This document shows, one piece after another, positions 1-12,700 of a stretch of DNA of 42,146 bases. The notes under the pieces are model-generated. The model made no database searches. It was not told where the DNA came from and was given only the letters and a program-made list of their open reading frames with translations. The stretch is from assembly GCA_900128565.1 (NCBI GenBank), contig LT635935.1, forward strand, positions 1-42,146, written 5' to 3'. How positions within the stretch are numbered: position 1 is the stretch's first letter; each line of letters opens with the position of its first letter. Position numbers and translations under genes: made by a program. The DNA comes from Stramenopiles sp. TOSAG23-6. Its lineage: Eukaryota; Sar.

Positions 1-55
1 AGGAGAAAAGAGAAATGTGACACTTTGGCTTGCAGGACCCGATGCACATAAAAAT
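1..55 (+). repeat. 55-bp terminal repeat, left end
   Basis: These 55 bases are identical to 38154-38208 on the same strand, and to 3939-3993 and 42092-42146 on the opposite strand. Identity stops exactly at base 55: the next bases are CGTAAATC here and GGAATATA in the gene. The internal copy belongs to the 3' part of the giant IQ/PDZ gene. A contig that starts with an exactly 55-bp sequence shared with an internal site is the signature of a 55-mer vertex in an assembly graph. Confidence 0.9.
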
Positions 56-364
56 CGTAAATCATCCGTGAGACAACAAGTTATGCTTCTTAGTAGCAAA
101 TACGAACAACTGAAAGAAAAATTGGCTGTTTCGGAAACTGCAAAAGCACTTGATGCACAAGAACAACGCCTTCGACATTATGAACAGAATCTATTTAAAC
201 TAAATGAATTCATTGAATCAAAAGGAAGAGAAACTGATTATGTACAAGTAAAAGATGAATGTAAACAGCAAATGGGGGAACTGAATGCCCTATTAGTAAG
301 TTTAGCATCAGAACTGAAACCAGTTCTCATATCTAATAATCAGGGTAATCTTAATGATTTTTGA
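2..364 (+). CDS. IFT74: IFT74-like intraflagellar transport protein, C-terminal fragment
   Basis: This open frame has no start in the window and ends at TGA 362-364. IFT74 is a coiled-coil subunit of the IFT-B complex that carries tubulin and other cargo along the flagellar axoneme. The match lies in the extreme C-terminus: from about base 80 the protein reads as coiled coil, followed by LRHYEQNLFKLNEFIESKG and a TDY motif. These resemble the LEQNNF..KEFIA.K..E.DY segment near the end of animal IFT74, which I recall from family knowledge. The first 55 bases are not IFT74 sequence; they are an exact copy of the giant scaffold gene, so the codons before base 56 should not be trusted. An AATAAA lies at 415-420, about 50 bases after the stop. 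The fusion stays in frame, but I infer a chimeric joint. Confidence 0.72.
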   Translation, partial: GEKRNVTLWLAGPDAHKNRKSSVRQQVMLLSSKYEQLKEKLAVSETAKALDAQEQRLRHYEQNLFKLNEFIESKGRETDYVQVKDECKQQMGELNALLVSLASELKPVLISNNQGNLNDF

Positions 365-414
365 AAGTTTGCTTTGTAGTTTATCTAACAACACATTTAT
401 TTGAATAGTGTATA

Positions 415-420
415 AATAAA
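415..420 (+). terminator. Candidate polyadenylation signal of the IFT74-like gene
   Basis: AATAAA lies 51 bases after the stop codon in an A/T-rich 3' region. Position and sequence fit a cleavage/polyadenylation signal, although this AT-rich DNA contains such hexamers by chance. Confidence 0.45.
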
Positions 421-508
421 AATATCAAATTTTTTTGAGAGCAAATTGTTAATTTAAATTGTTAAACAGATTAATTTTGGGCACTTTTTCAAATTTTTAC
501 TCCTACAA

Positions 509-526
509 ACCTAACCCTAACCCTAA
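509..526 (-). repeat. Interstitial telomere-like repeat (CCCTAA)n
   Basis: About three units of CCTAACCCTAACCCTAAT sit about 120 bp upstream of the membrane-repeat gene start. The G-rich strand points toward the left window end, opposite to the patches near the axis. The mirror copy is at 41621-41638. Confidence 0.8.
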
Positions 527-644
527 TTCGGAAAATTCTACAGAAAAAATGAAACGGAAACTGCGGAAACTGTAGTCATATCTTTCAGGTTGACCTGTCC
601 GTGGGTAGTGCCTATTATTACCTGCGTTACCTGCCACACCGTTT

Positions 645-3600
645 ATGATGGAAGGCATGCTCTTTTCAATGAAAGGAGTGCAAGATTTTGATTTGTCTGA
701 TGGTGACAGTGATGATTCATGGGAATGTGTGACTCGTGAAGCAACTATGTAAGTTTTTCTTCTAACTTTTTTTTTTTCAACAACAAAACTTCCAATCACA
801 ACAGAAACTTGTCCACTTTCATCTTCAAATAACATTTCTTGCTTTTCTTTCAAATTGTAAAACTAACTCTTGATTGACATCTGATTGCTTTACAAATACA
901 GTATACCCGATCAACATGGAGAATCTTTAGGGAATATGGATCCTTTGGAAATCTCTGAAGACTCTTCTATTGAGTTTTTTTGTATCTCCGATGTGTCTAG
1001 CGAGATATCTAGCGATGATAGTTCTACTGAAATAAGCGATGATAGTTCTACTGAAATAAGGAGTGATTTCTCTGAATGCAGCTTTTACGATGGTATTAGC
1101 AATTCTCTAAAACCACTTGATATTTTCTCGTACTTGTTGAATGAAAATAACAAATCCCAAAGAGTACGAAAAAATGTTTTCCGTGAAGACATGGATGAAG
1201 CGGAAAAAAAACTGGACGCTACCAAAAAACTTGGAAGGAAGCTGAATCGTAAAAGCAAACGTAAGGTGAAAAGAAGTATCATTGATGGTGATACTACAGG
1301 TGCTGATGCAGATATTGACACTCATGTGGATACGGATACAGCTGAAGAATTTGAAAAATATTTTGTTTTTGAGAAAAAGCATGAAGACATTATCACTCAT
1401 CGTCTATCAAGACCAAGCGAATATGATCATCAACTACTTCGATGTATGCTGCAACTGATTATCGTCACAATTTATGCCACAAACATTTTTTTGGTGTTTT
1501 CAGTCGTATTTTACTTAATTGTTCCATATGATCCAACATTTTCGTCCACTGATATAATGCTACCTTTTGGTGACCCTACTACGCAAGAGACACTTCTTGA
1601 AACGATTTCGAAAGAGGTAGATTACAGTCGTGATACTTGTGCTGCTATCGATCTCTACCCGACTACTCCAACTATAGGACAAAAGATCACCAATTTACAA
1701 AGATCACATCTCATGAACATGTCTTACTTGTTGCCACATCGGGTTAAATCGGGTTTCAATATTATTCGAACGAAGAAAATTCCAAAGCTACAAAATTCAT
1801 CTCTCACTAAATCGAGGGAAAATCTCTCGACAATTCCAAACGTTGATTTTTTGATTCGATCCAGACATATTGAAAACATACAATTGTATTCGAAAAAACA
1901 TAATGCTCGAAATAATACATTTTTGTTGAACTTTCTTGCAAATCAAGAATATGGTTCGAATGTGCGTCTCAGTTTGTACGATAAACAAGTATGGATTCCT
2001 ACCTCAAATCTCGCTTCAAAAACTTTACCTTCAGTCAAAACGTCAAGTGTATTGCCTAATTACAAAAATGTTTTAACGACAACGCCATTTATTTTGTCCT
2101 CGGCAAGTTCAAAATTTGCATCTGTCAATGAAAAAGTTTCTTCTGGGGTCATATCTTTCATAAAGCCTAATCTGTATCATACTACAGCTACACAAAAAGC
2201 AATACGAATTTCAGAAAAGAAGAAAATATCTTCAACTTTTAACAGATTGGGGGAAGGAAAACAAGGTGATTCTTGGAAATCTTTGATTCAACCAACACCA
2301 CCGGTTACAAAATCCTTGAAAGGTAAAAACACTTTGCGCGTTCGTCCTTGGTGGGATGTAGTGTCTGCTGTTGTTAGAGTTCTTCGACCTGCGTCGGCTC
2401 GAAAAAATAAGCTAAATTGGTCTCCAATGGAAGGATTTAAAAGCAAGGGTATTTGTCGTGTATCAAAGACGTGTAAGCGTAGACACCGGAAAATGCGCCA
2501 ATGCGAAAGTTCAGCAGGTACCGCAATGCCAATTCTAGCTTGGCCTTCATCTGATGCTGAAACTAAACGAAGCGATGGTCCAGTCAGTAGTTTCTCAACA
2601 ACTTCTGGTGAAGAGCATGTATACGTTCGCAACACAGGAAAAAGTAATCGTCTCCGCCCTGTCGAATTTCATCAAATTGATCACGAAAAACAATCGGAGC
2701 ATGTGCGCCTTAACGCGGTAAAACCTGAATCAAATTCATGGTTGAAGAGCTGGTGGGGCAAAGGTGACTGGTGTGTACCTCCAGCAGAGCTAAAGGCTAA
2801 GTCTTGGTGGAAATCACCCTCATACTGCAATAATATAGATGCCTCACGATGTCCTGTTCGTAAATGGTATCAGCAGAATAGTTTGTGCCTTCAATCAGCT
2901 CAATGTCCTGTTCCTAAATGGTATCAGAAGAATGGTTTGTGTCTTCAACCAGCTCAGTGCCCTGTTCCTAAATGGTATCAAAAGAATGGTTTGTGCCTTC
3001 AATCAGCTCAATGTCCTGTTCCTAAATGGTATCAGAAGAATGGTTTGTGTCTTCAACCAGCTCAGTGCCCTGTTCCTAAATGGTATCAAAAGAATGGTTT
3101 GTGCCTTCAATCAGCTCAATGTCCTGTTCCTAAATGGTATCAGAAGAATGGTTTGTGTCTTCAACCAGCTCAGTGCCCTGTTCCTAAATGGTATCAAAAG
3201 AATGGTTTGTGCCTTCAATCAGCTCAATGTCCTGTTCCTAAATGGTATCAGAAGAATGGTTTGTGTCTTCAACCAGCTCAGTGCCCTGTTCCTAAATGGT
3301 ATCAAAAGAATGGTTTGTGCCTTCAATCAGCTCAATGTCCTGTTCCTAAATGGTATCAGAAGAATGGTTTGTGTCTTCAACCAGCTCAATGTCCTGTTCC
3401 TAAATGGTATCAGAAGAATGATATTTCTGTAGTGAAGTCAAAAGAGGAACAGGGCGAAGAAAAGCTGCGTAAAATTTGTTTCGGGAAAATATGTAGCGAG
3501 GAGGAATTATACTTAATCAAATTTGTTTTTGATGAACTAGATTTATACGATTTATATTCCAGTTTATCCCCAAGTCTTATGGAATTGTTTCCAAGTTTGT

Positions 3601-3692
3601 TTGACGACGAAGAATTCAACGAATTCTTTAGAGTAGAAAGTGTTGGAGAAACAATTGATGAAATTTTTGATGAAATGTTTGAAACTCATTGA
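645..3692 (+). CDS. Single-pass membrane protein with eleven 18-residue Cys/Trp repeats
   Basis: I do not recognise a family. I infer two exons: 645-748, a GTAAGT...ACAG intron at 749-901 with ACTAACT at 861-867 as a likely branch site, and 902-3692. Phases agree (two bases plus one) and give 964 residues. The first ATG (645) follows an in-frame TAG at 606. The N-terminus is acidic and Ser-rich. A Lys/Arg cluster lies near residues 143-160, and one hydrophobic segment near 217-242 should anchor it, with the N-terminus probably cytosolic. The next 400 residues are Ser/Thr/Lys-rich, then WW-containing segments. Residues about 685-874 are tandem copies of CPVPKWYQKNGLCLQ[S/P]AQ, with two Cys per unit. 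The tail is strongly acidic and aromatic. The repeats may be an extracellular adhesive or structural domain, but that is only inference. Confidence 0.75.
2850..3419 (+). repeat. 54-bp coding tandem repeat with 108-bp higher-order period
   Basis: Ten full 54-bp units start at 2850, with an eleventh partial unit at 3390-3419. The first unit is divergent (CPVRKWYQQNSLCLQ). The rest alternate strictly between two nucleotide versions, one with TGTCCT...CAGAAG...GTGTCTTCAACC and one with TGCCCT...CAAAAG...GTGCCTTCAATC, so the true period is 108 bp. Differences within each version are almost absent, which indicates recent homogenisation of the dimer. Confidence 0.95.
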
Positions 3693-3742
3693 TAAACTTG
3701 GTAGTCTGGAAGATTTGAAAAAATGTATAACTTTCGCTATCA

Positions 3743-3766
3743 AATAAAACATGGCATTTATTTATT
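3743..3766. terminator. Back-to-back polyadenylation signals of convergent genes
   Basis: The 78-bp gap between the membrane-repeat gene and the giant gene holds AATAAA at 3743-3748 for the plus-strand gene. On the minus strand, overlapping AATAAA hexamers lie between 3757 and 3766, only a few bases after the TAG stop of the giant gene. The two 3' UTRs must be very short or overlap antisense. Confidence 0.55.
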
Positions 3767-3770
3767 ATTA

Positions 3771-6700
3771 CTATGAAAAGGGGAGCAACTTTCCCTCAAA
3801 TGACATCATCGACTTATGCTTTCTATTTTCTATTTTGTATGTTTTTTTCAAATCTTGAATGTCTCTATTCTTTGGCTCTAGATATATTTCGAAATTAACT
3901 TGGCCAAAATTCTGAGCTGTAGTACTATTATATATTCCATTTTTATGTGCATCGGGTCCTGCAAGCCAAAGTGTCACATTTCTCTTTTCTCCTGACTTCA
4001 AGGGACCTGGAGAAGACATCATTCGATCACATGGTCGATATACAGCAAATCCAACAAGAGTGTGTGAAATTTCGGCAGACGATCCTCTATTTTTCACAGC
4101 AGATCCAATGCTACTGCCATCATCATCAGCATATATCTCTATCAAAATAGCTTCCTTTGAAAAGCGACCATTTCCACTCTTTGTATCTGTTGCAAGTTCA
4201 ACGTTACATATGCCAGAGGAATCTTTCCAACTGGGATATAACTTTCCCGTTCGATCATTTACAGTGCGTGGTCTTCGATTTGTGGTGTCTATATATTGAG
4301 TTGTATTAGAGTGCAAATTATAAGATGGCATTTGAGATTGTTTTAACTCATGAATTTCTTGTTCATTCACAGATTCTAAATCATCAAATGTAAACATATC
4401 TTTGATCCATGCTGAACCTGTCCTTTTGGAGTTGCGAACGGCGGTTGAAACCCTTGGTATACCCCGAATTTCTTCTACGCGTCTGCTTCGAAATATTTTG
4501 TTGGTTGAAAACACCATTGTCTTTATCTGGCCATTTCTCTCCTTTGATTTCAGTATTGTTTTCAGCTTAGAAAATGCCAGTTCAGTAACATTTTCACCAT
4601 CAATGCTCCGTACAAACATTCCAATATTCACACCTAATGAATACAGCAATGGGGTTCCTTCTAACGAAAAATGACTCACAAATGCACCGGTATCGTTTAA
4701 ACCTGGATGAAAAGAATTGCGCCAATTACGAATAAGACCAGGAATCTTAAGTTCGATTGTCTTGTCACCCGATTTCCACTGATGTTTCATCTGGAAACGA
4801 ACTCGAGCACCGCGAAAGTATCGTTGAATTCTCTCGACAGCAGTTACTTGTATGATTTGAGAGATGTTTATTACATCACGCAAAGCTGCATTTGCTGCGG
4901 ATTTCGCTTGCATTGATGCTTGCTGTGCAACATGTCTTTGAAACTGTAATTTTGTTGAATTAATGCGAGACACAAGCAATTTAAAAACTTCTTCTGAACG
5001 AACCATATATTCGTGGATGAATGTTGCTGCTTCGTATGCCGCTTGAGCTGCGCGGGATATGCTTATCTTTCGATTAAACTGTTGAGAACATAAGATCTTC
5101 CGATACATACATTGTAGTCTAGTTACCGCAAGACATTTGCGGCGATAACGAAAATAGTGTTGAAGTTTAGATGCTGCCTTAGTTTGCTTGACTAAAAGTT
5201 TCATCGCGGCAAAATTCTTCCTTGCAAGTACTACGCGAAATAGGCACTGAATTTTGGTCGCCGCCCGGAATTTTCTTCTACCTTGAATACCACCTAGACC
5301 CTTCTTCATCATCGTACTGGAATAAGAATCTTCTGTGTTATCTTCATGATATATTTTATCACCCCCGCCTTTAAGCCGATTAACAAGATTCATTTGTGAA
5401 AAATCTTGTATTTCTGTTGATTCTGACGAGTTTGAATGTCTATCGATACTGTTGTTAATCTTCACCAATGATGCTTTTAATTTTGTTCTCAATATTTTTT
5501 CAAATATTAATGTCTTGGGAGCTTGGGCAGATTTCTTAAGTATGGACATCGCCATCTTTTTAGATAAAGAACTGACATCAGTATCACCCACAAATACTAA
5601 ACGCATACCTTGTACAATTCCTCCTTTAGACAGAGGGCTTCCTCCATGTATATCAGGTCGAAATGATTTTACGAATATGCCTTGTAGTGTTTGATGTCCT
5701 CCAAACTGGGCATATAAAGGGCCTGGGGGTACATCAATACTGATTGTGTGTTTTGAAGACACAACATCTTCCTTTGTTTCGAGTTTCTTCTTCAACCCTT
5801 CTATAACAACAGTTTTGACATTTTGCTCTTTATTTCCTTGGAACCCTCGAACCTCATCTGCGCTTTTGATTATGTCGTGTTCTACACAAACGTTTTGCTT
5901 ATTACCCCTCTCAAAATTTTCCACTTCAAGAAAATCATCGTCTGATTTAGATTCAAATTCTTTCATTTCTTCATCATTTGCTTTCTTATTCCAATGCTCC
6001 ATCATTGCGCGAGCTTCACTCACCTCACGTTCATCTTTCTGTACTTGACCACGTAAACGTTTGACATCTACCTTCACAAGGTTCAAATTCCTCTCCATAT
6101 TTATTTCAGTTGCCGATGGTGAGTAACTTCTGGTATTTTTCGTGCGACGACTGCGAAATATATTTTGTATTCTAATTGCTGCTCTTGTCTGGTTAGATTG
6201 CATCGCCTCAAGTGATATCATCAACATTTGCTTATTTGTCGCACGCGAAAAAACAAGGACCTTTGACTCTGAAGCAAGTGTTTTCAGCAACTTTAACCCC
6301 TCATTAAAGTCGATATCTTTTGTATTTACATCATTGATTTTCTTAAGGATCATCCCAGGTCGAATTTTGGGGTGAAGTTCAACGACTCCAGGATTTCCAT
6401 CGCTTAGTGGTGAAAGGAAACGGGAAATAAAAAGTGAACAATTATTTGCACCCGGGCATAAACCCATTCCTAAAGGGCCTCCTGGAACACGAATTGTCAC
6501 ATCATCTTTTATCTTTTTTCTTTTCTGTTTAACCTCTAACTTAATCGGTTGGGGTGAAATAGAAATCGAATTGATTTCATTAATGTTTGCTTCACTGAGG
6601 CTTGATGGTTTGTTTTTTACTTCGGTCTTTTGAAAGCGTGATTGTTGGTGTTCGTTGTGTGTCTTTTTCTCTACATTTTCGAGTTTCACTATTGTAGATT

Positions 6701-9700
6701 TATTACCCCTTACTGTTTTCTCTGGTATCTCAGAGGTTTTGGGCATTAAAGATATTTTCGATGGTATATTTTCAACTTGAGGTTTTTGTTTTGATACGAT
6801 GTCACTGTTTTGCTTTTGCTTCTTGGGAAGAGCTAGTGGTTTAACGTTTCCTTTTTTTTTCTTCCTTGGACTTATTGAAGATTGTTTTCGTTTATCATTT
6901 TTGATACCCCTTTTTGCTTGTGTAGTATGTTTAACTTTACCTTTTTCCAAAATATTTTTTTTACTTTTCGAGGGATAAGATTTTATCAAATTTTTAGGTG
7001 ATTCCTTTTTAATATTGTTGCTTGCGATGCGTTTTGATCGGAGCATGTCTTGATCAACCCGGGGTACTCTTTCTTCTGTATGGCTCTCCAATTTTGACCG
7101 TGTAATTATTCGTTTCTGGGTTTCGTTTTTTACACATTTGTTCTTTTTAAGCTTTTGTAAATGTATCTTTTTTGAAAGTCGCTGAATCATCACCGCAGCG
7201 GAATTTTCTATATCATTGAAATTGTGTTTTACTGATATATTTAAGAGTGAAATGATATTTGATGGAGGGTGTGTTGAAAATGTTACAACGCAATCAGAAG
7301 TGAATAGTTTCTTCAATAAAGATTTTGCTTCTTCGAAACGAAGAGAGCCAATTAAAGGCTTGTCATCAATTTTTGTCACTATCATACCAATATGAACCCC
7401 TGCTTCTTCGAGTATACCAATGTCACCATCATCACCTGTTTCAAATGAAGAAACTCGAAGTCCGAATTTGCCGAAGTATGGCTGAAAGGAAACCCTTAGT
7501 GAAGAGTCTGATTTTACATGTACATTTTTCACAATGAGCTCGGGTAAATTGACTGGGTCAATTGGATGTAAGACCCCGGTGATGTCGCGGTGCCACTTCA
7601 TGAAAACACCTCCGCCTTGACCAGCATTCAAACAATATCTTTTACTACCACGAGAACTTCTATGTGCCACAGAAAGTTTGGCTTCACCAATGACAGAAGA
7701 TACTTTGTTGTTTGGCGATTGCATACATAAACGTACTGTTACTTCAGGATCTATGTATCCTTGAAGATTCAGTTTATGATATTCTTCCCACCTTATCCAA
7801 TTTGAAAGTTTTCTCAGTTTTGTTTTGCAGCTTCTATGCAACAGTCCCTTGGATCGACCCTGATTTAATTTTTGCTTAACCTCCCAAGACCGCCCTCGTT
7901 CACCAGTTAAAGCACACAGGGAGAATCTATTTCTCGAATCATTCTGTATTTCATTGCAAAATTTTACGCCAACTGCGCCCGATAGAGATAAATGTAACAC
8001 ATTCTCGAGATATTTTGGATCTGTACCTTTACATTTGCTGTGTTTCTGTGTCAAAAATAATCTTTGAATTACTCTTGCAGAATTCTCATGAGTTTTGTTG
8101 AAGAAATATATTGGTCGTTCAAAATTATTTAAAGAGAATGTTACAAGATGGTACAAATTATTTGGAACAATATCATTTTGCAAAGAACTCCAATGTTCAT
8201 CTCTCAGCTTTCCCTCAAAAGGTTTTCCGTTTATTCGTACTAATTGCATCCCTCGACACATTCCTGCAATTTCACAAATCCCCGGTTTCCCATTTACGCC
8301 TCTAAATTGTGCTATCCTATTATCTTCTGCGCCTAATCGGATACCCATACTTTCAACTGACTTGACAGACACGGCTATTTGCGATTTTGCAAACGAACGA
8401 AAATCTAATGATGTTGATATATATTGACGCATGTTAAATTCTCCGCTATTATTGTAAAAAGGGGCCCCGACACCGTAACTCCACAAAAGCTCGACGCTAC
8501 CGGATAGTGATTTAAGTAAACATTGTTCTCTAGAATCTAGTTCATTTGGAATATCGCTGAATGCTTCGGCTAAAACATAATCAGATGTTTCTTTGGTATT
8601 ATTTGCGCCATTGTTAGATTGTATTATTCGAACACTGAGCTCGGGCATATCTATAGAACCAATGCAAAAAGCAGAAGTGTAATTGTATGCAAGTGTTTCC
8701 TTGCTTTTGCGAAATGGTGTTTGACATACGCATTCCAACACACAATCACCAGTGTTTTTTACTTTATTTTCCCAGCGTAATCCTTTTTCGCCAACACATA
8801 AAGCTATCCTTGTGTATTTTCCTAAAGTGCAAAAATCATTTGCAGCAGGTAAACCAAAGCACCCGATTACGTTTATATTTAATATGTCCCCATGTTTGGT
8901 ACCCACGGACATATATTTTTCATCTTTTATTTTGCTTTCGACATCAACTAACTTGCGCAATTTCCATTCTCGAATATATTTTTGAATTCTCATCACCGCG
9001 CGTTGTTTGATATTTCTTGACATTGCATTTATCGTGGCTATTTTTAAGGCTTTTTCTGAAGGACGAGAACTCCATACCATGTGTTTTTTTGTATTTGTTT
9101 TTGATTTTAACAATACCAATATATCAGTCGCATACATTGTTGCAACATTTGCATTATCATCTAGTTTTGAGAGATACATTCCAAGTTTGATATTACTTCT
9201 TTCTAATTGCCCGTGCTTGCCACGAGCATCCAAAAAAAATGAAGCAACGCGTAAACCAATTCCACCTGGTCCGGGCAGAAACTTCGCACTCATCGAACCA
9301 GGATTAACTTCAATTGTAATATCTTTGAGCTTCGGAAATTTATACAGTTTCTCTCCAGATAGTTGTACGGACATTGCCCGTTGCCACTGTAATAACATTG
9401 ACCCTCCAGAAAAGTTTTTGGAATTTATAGGCGCTTTGAATGTATAACGTTGAATACCATTCGATGTCCGGGAGCTAGGTATTATCACAGAGCACTCGCC
9501 AAGTAGAATATCTTGCTCATCTATTACACGTTCCATAAGTCTTATGGTAATTTCTGGAGATTTAATTCCTGTTAATGTAATCATTTTATGTTCATTCCAA
9601 ACTGCAAACTTCCCTCTCTCAATTACAGATTTTGTAGTAATATATCTTGAAGAAAGCTTTTTATCACTAGTATTGGGAATACAGTCTAGCTTTGATTGCC

Positions 9701-12700
9701 ATCTATAACCTTGTTCTCCAACGAGTAGTTGCAGATATAAAGATGGTATTTCTAAATTTTGTGGTACTTTTCTTCCACTATTTTGGCATCGTTGACGGAA
9801 GTCATTGATACCTTCAATCCGCGAAATAGATATACGAAGATCTTCCCCTAGATGTTTTTTCAGTATCTCTGGAGTTTCTCTTTCAATAGCCGAATCAATC
9901 TGGGCTTTTACTTGCAAGAGAGATATACGAGACTTTTCGTATTTTTTCATATATTTTTTTATTTGAAGTTGCCGACAAGTCCATGCTGAATCTATCGCCG
10001 TTGTATGTTTAAGATTGTAAATACGACGACGAATTGTAATTAGTTTAGTTTTATCGCCAAATGAATCCTCTTCTTTCACCAAAAGTCTCAAGAGCAATTG
10101 CCATTTGCGCAGAACACGATGGGCTCTTTCAAGGATTCTAGCTTCTCCTCCTGATCCTCGTAAATATTTTTCAGAATTTGATAGGTTAGCTTCGTTTTGT
10201 TTCATTCGATTCTTCAGAATGTTAATATGTGCGTATATACTAGCAATATTAGGTTGAGGAATAAGTAATGTATCTTGTTCTCTTAATTTGGCTAAGAAGA
10301 CCCTCGCACATCTTTGTATTTTAAAAATAGCATAGCCTTTGGGGTCGATACTGGAAAGAAATGCTTGCCTGGATGACCATTCTAACGCCGCAGTGGAAGC
10401 ATTATTGCTAAATATTAATTCCTTTTTCTCTAATGTATGCAAACGAAGGATTTCTATTGCATCCAGAAAGTTCATATTACCCAGGGTTTTCTCGTTATCG
10501 CTTTTATAATTAGGATGCTTCATATCAATGAGATGCATTCCTACTTTTACACCCACACTTGCAAGTGGACCGGGTGTTCCATCCACCAATGCTAATGCTT
10601 TCACGGCAACGCCAATGCCACCTAAGCTTGATTGAAAGTTACAACCTAGTCGACCTCCAGGTACAACAGCCGTAAAAAAACGAGTGGTATTTATTACACT
10701 CAATGTTTTCTTGGTCATAGTAAAACGTTGCCATGACACTGTTATTCTTCCTTTTACAACTTCTTTGGTGCCATGTCTACAAACAGCATATGTTTCTGTC
10801 CCACCAGAATGTTCTTTCAATAACCTTAACGCACATTCCCCAATTGGACGACGAATTCCATTTGGGCTTGTTTCAATAATTTGTAGAGATATTTCGGGTA
10901 CCTTCACATTTTCTTTCACTAATTCACACGTTGCACACCAGTATACACTAGCAGCCTTTTGTACACCGATAGTTTCAAATGACCCTTTGAAGGACTCTTT
11001 TGACTCGGCAATGCGTCTGGTATTTGAAAGACGCTTCTTTAAGGCGAAAGATTGACCATGTTCACCAAGAGCTGCCGCAACTGATATCTGTCGTTTATCT
11101 ACATTATGTCGTCGCAGAGGCAGTTCTGTTACACTCACAATAGTTAGACGAAACATTTCAAAAACTCGTTTCGCTTCTTTTCGAATACACATCTGTCGGA
11201 AACCATTTTGTATAGACTTTGCTGATGAATGCTCAAGTCGTTTCTGTTCAGCATTAGCTTTAATTTTCCTTTTATTGCACATACTTTTGAAGGAACGCTG
11301 TATTGATAATGCTGACATTTCTTGAACGACACGAATTCTCATATCAGAGAGCATGGTACGACTCCACCGTTGTATCTTTTTTTTTGCACTTGTCATTAAT
11401 TTTAGTACGCGTGCGTCGTATATTTCACGTGGCACAATTTGAAATGTAAATATATTTTCTTGTTTTACTTCTGCTACTCTTATCATTTTCGATATGTGAT
11501 TAAATGTTTTTTCAACTGTACTTTTACCATTAATTGACACCAGGTACATTCCTTTTCGTATTCTGCCATCGGCTTCAATAGGCAAAATATTACCAGATTT
11601 TGAGCGGTAGAAACCCAATAACATTGCCCCGCGGTCTTCTTTAAATAAAAATGTTCCAGGGCGTATAATTGCACCGATAGCACCAGAACCACAGTATATG
11701 TTTATTCCACGAATTCCCAAATTTTCAATATTTCGGGTACACCTGCCTCGCCAAACTGCTTGAATGTTTGTTGCAAATTTTGCTTTATCTATTGGTTCTT
11801 TTGGTTTCCTTAGAGCAAACCGGATTCTAAAACTTCGATAATAAGCCTGAATAATTATTGCCATTTTTTCTTCAAGTACACCAGGTTTCCAAAACCTAGT
11901 TTCTGTACGATGAACTAGTTTAGCTCTATCTACTTCTAATACATGACTATTATGTTGTAAATACACAGGAATCACTTTAACAACCGCATAAACACCACGA
12001 ACTTCATTATTTTCTTTTACATTAGGCATTCTCAAACCTAATGCACGAATGAGAGACATATTTATATTCATTTTATGTCGAAATGCAGCATTAATACTTT
12101 GCTGCTGTAATTCACTTATTTTCCTTGTGCTAGATTCGCTCATTTCATTTTTGACAATATCCATGACTTCAATATCACCGTTAATTTCTTTTGCCCCATT
12201 CTCCAAATTTACAATGTCATGACCAACTTGATTTGGAAAGGGGGGGTTCAGTTCTAATATTTTGTCTTTGCGATATCTATTTCGCTTTTCAAGATTCAAA
12301 GAGGAATACTTATCTTCCCATTTTTTGTTTTGTCCTTTTTCAATACGCATTTTACGTGCTTTCTTTTGAGCAGCATACACGCGAACGTGTTTTTGAATCT
12401 CAATTGCTGCATATCGCATCTCACTTGTGCAATTTAAACGAAAATCGATGTTTCGTGCCTTTCGTCTAGCTATATAATTTCTATACGCCCTCTGTACACA
12501 CCGAAGTCCATCTATCTGGGATGGTGTCGTATTTTTGATGACATATTTTTTGTGTGCTTTTATTCTACCTAATCTACCCCGATGAATTGTTTGGATGGCG
12601 ATAGCAGAATCTATTTCTCTGAGTTCTTCTTCAGTAAAATTTAGTAACATTTCATCAGTTTTCCGACCTCGTGTCCAGCGGCTTAGACTCCGGCCAGTGT

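Larger units (their letters stand above)
365..644. other. Intergenic region with a telomere-like patch
   Basis: This holds the 3' flank of the IFT74-like gene, then a C-rich telomere-like patch (509-526), then the 5' flank of the membrane repeat protein. An in-frame TAG at 606-608 upstream of the first ATG (645) shows that the downstream frame does not continue into this region. No RNA gene was recognised. Confidence 0.6.

Noticed and set aside
503-853. A 116-residue minus-strand frame over the first exon of the membrane-repeat gene
   Set aside because: It ends in translated telomere-like repeat (GLGLGL) and lies antisense to a well-supported exon and intron.
2839-3432. A 197-residue open frame overlapping the Cys/Trp repeat array in another frame
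   Set aside because: The unit is 54 bp, so a stop-free unit stays open in that frame for the whole array. The main frame has an exon context, a membrane span and a proper end; this one has none.
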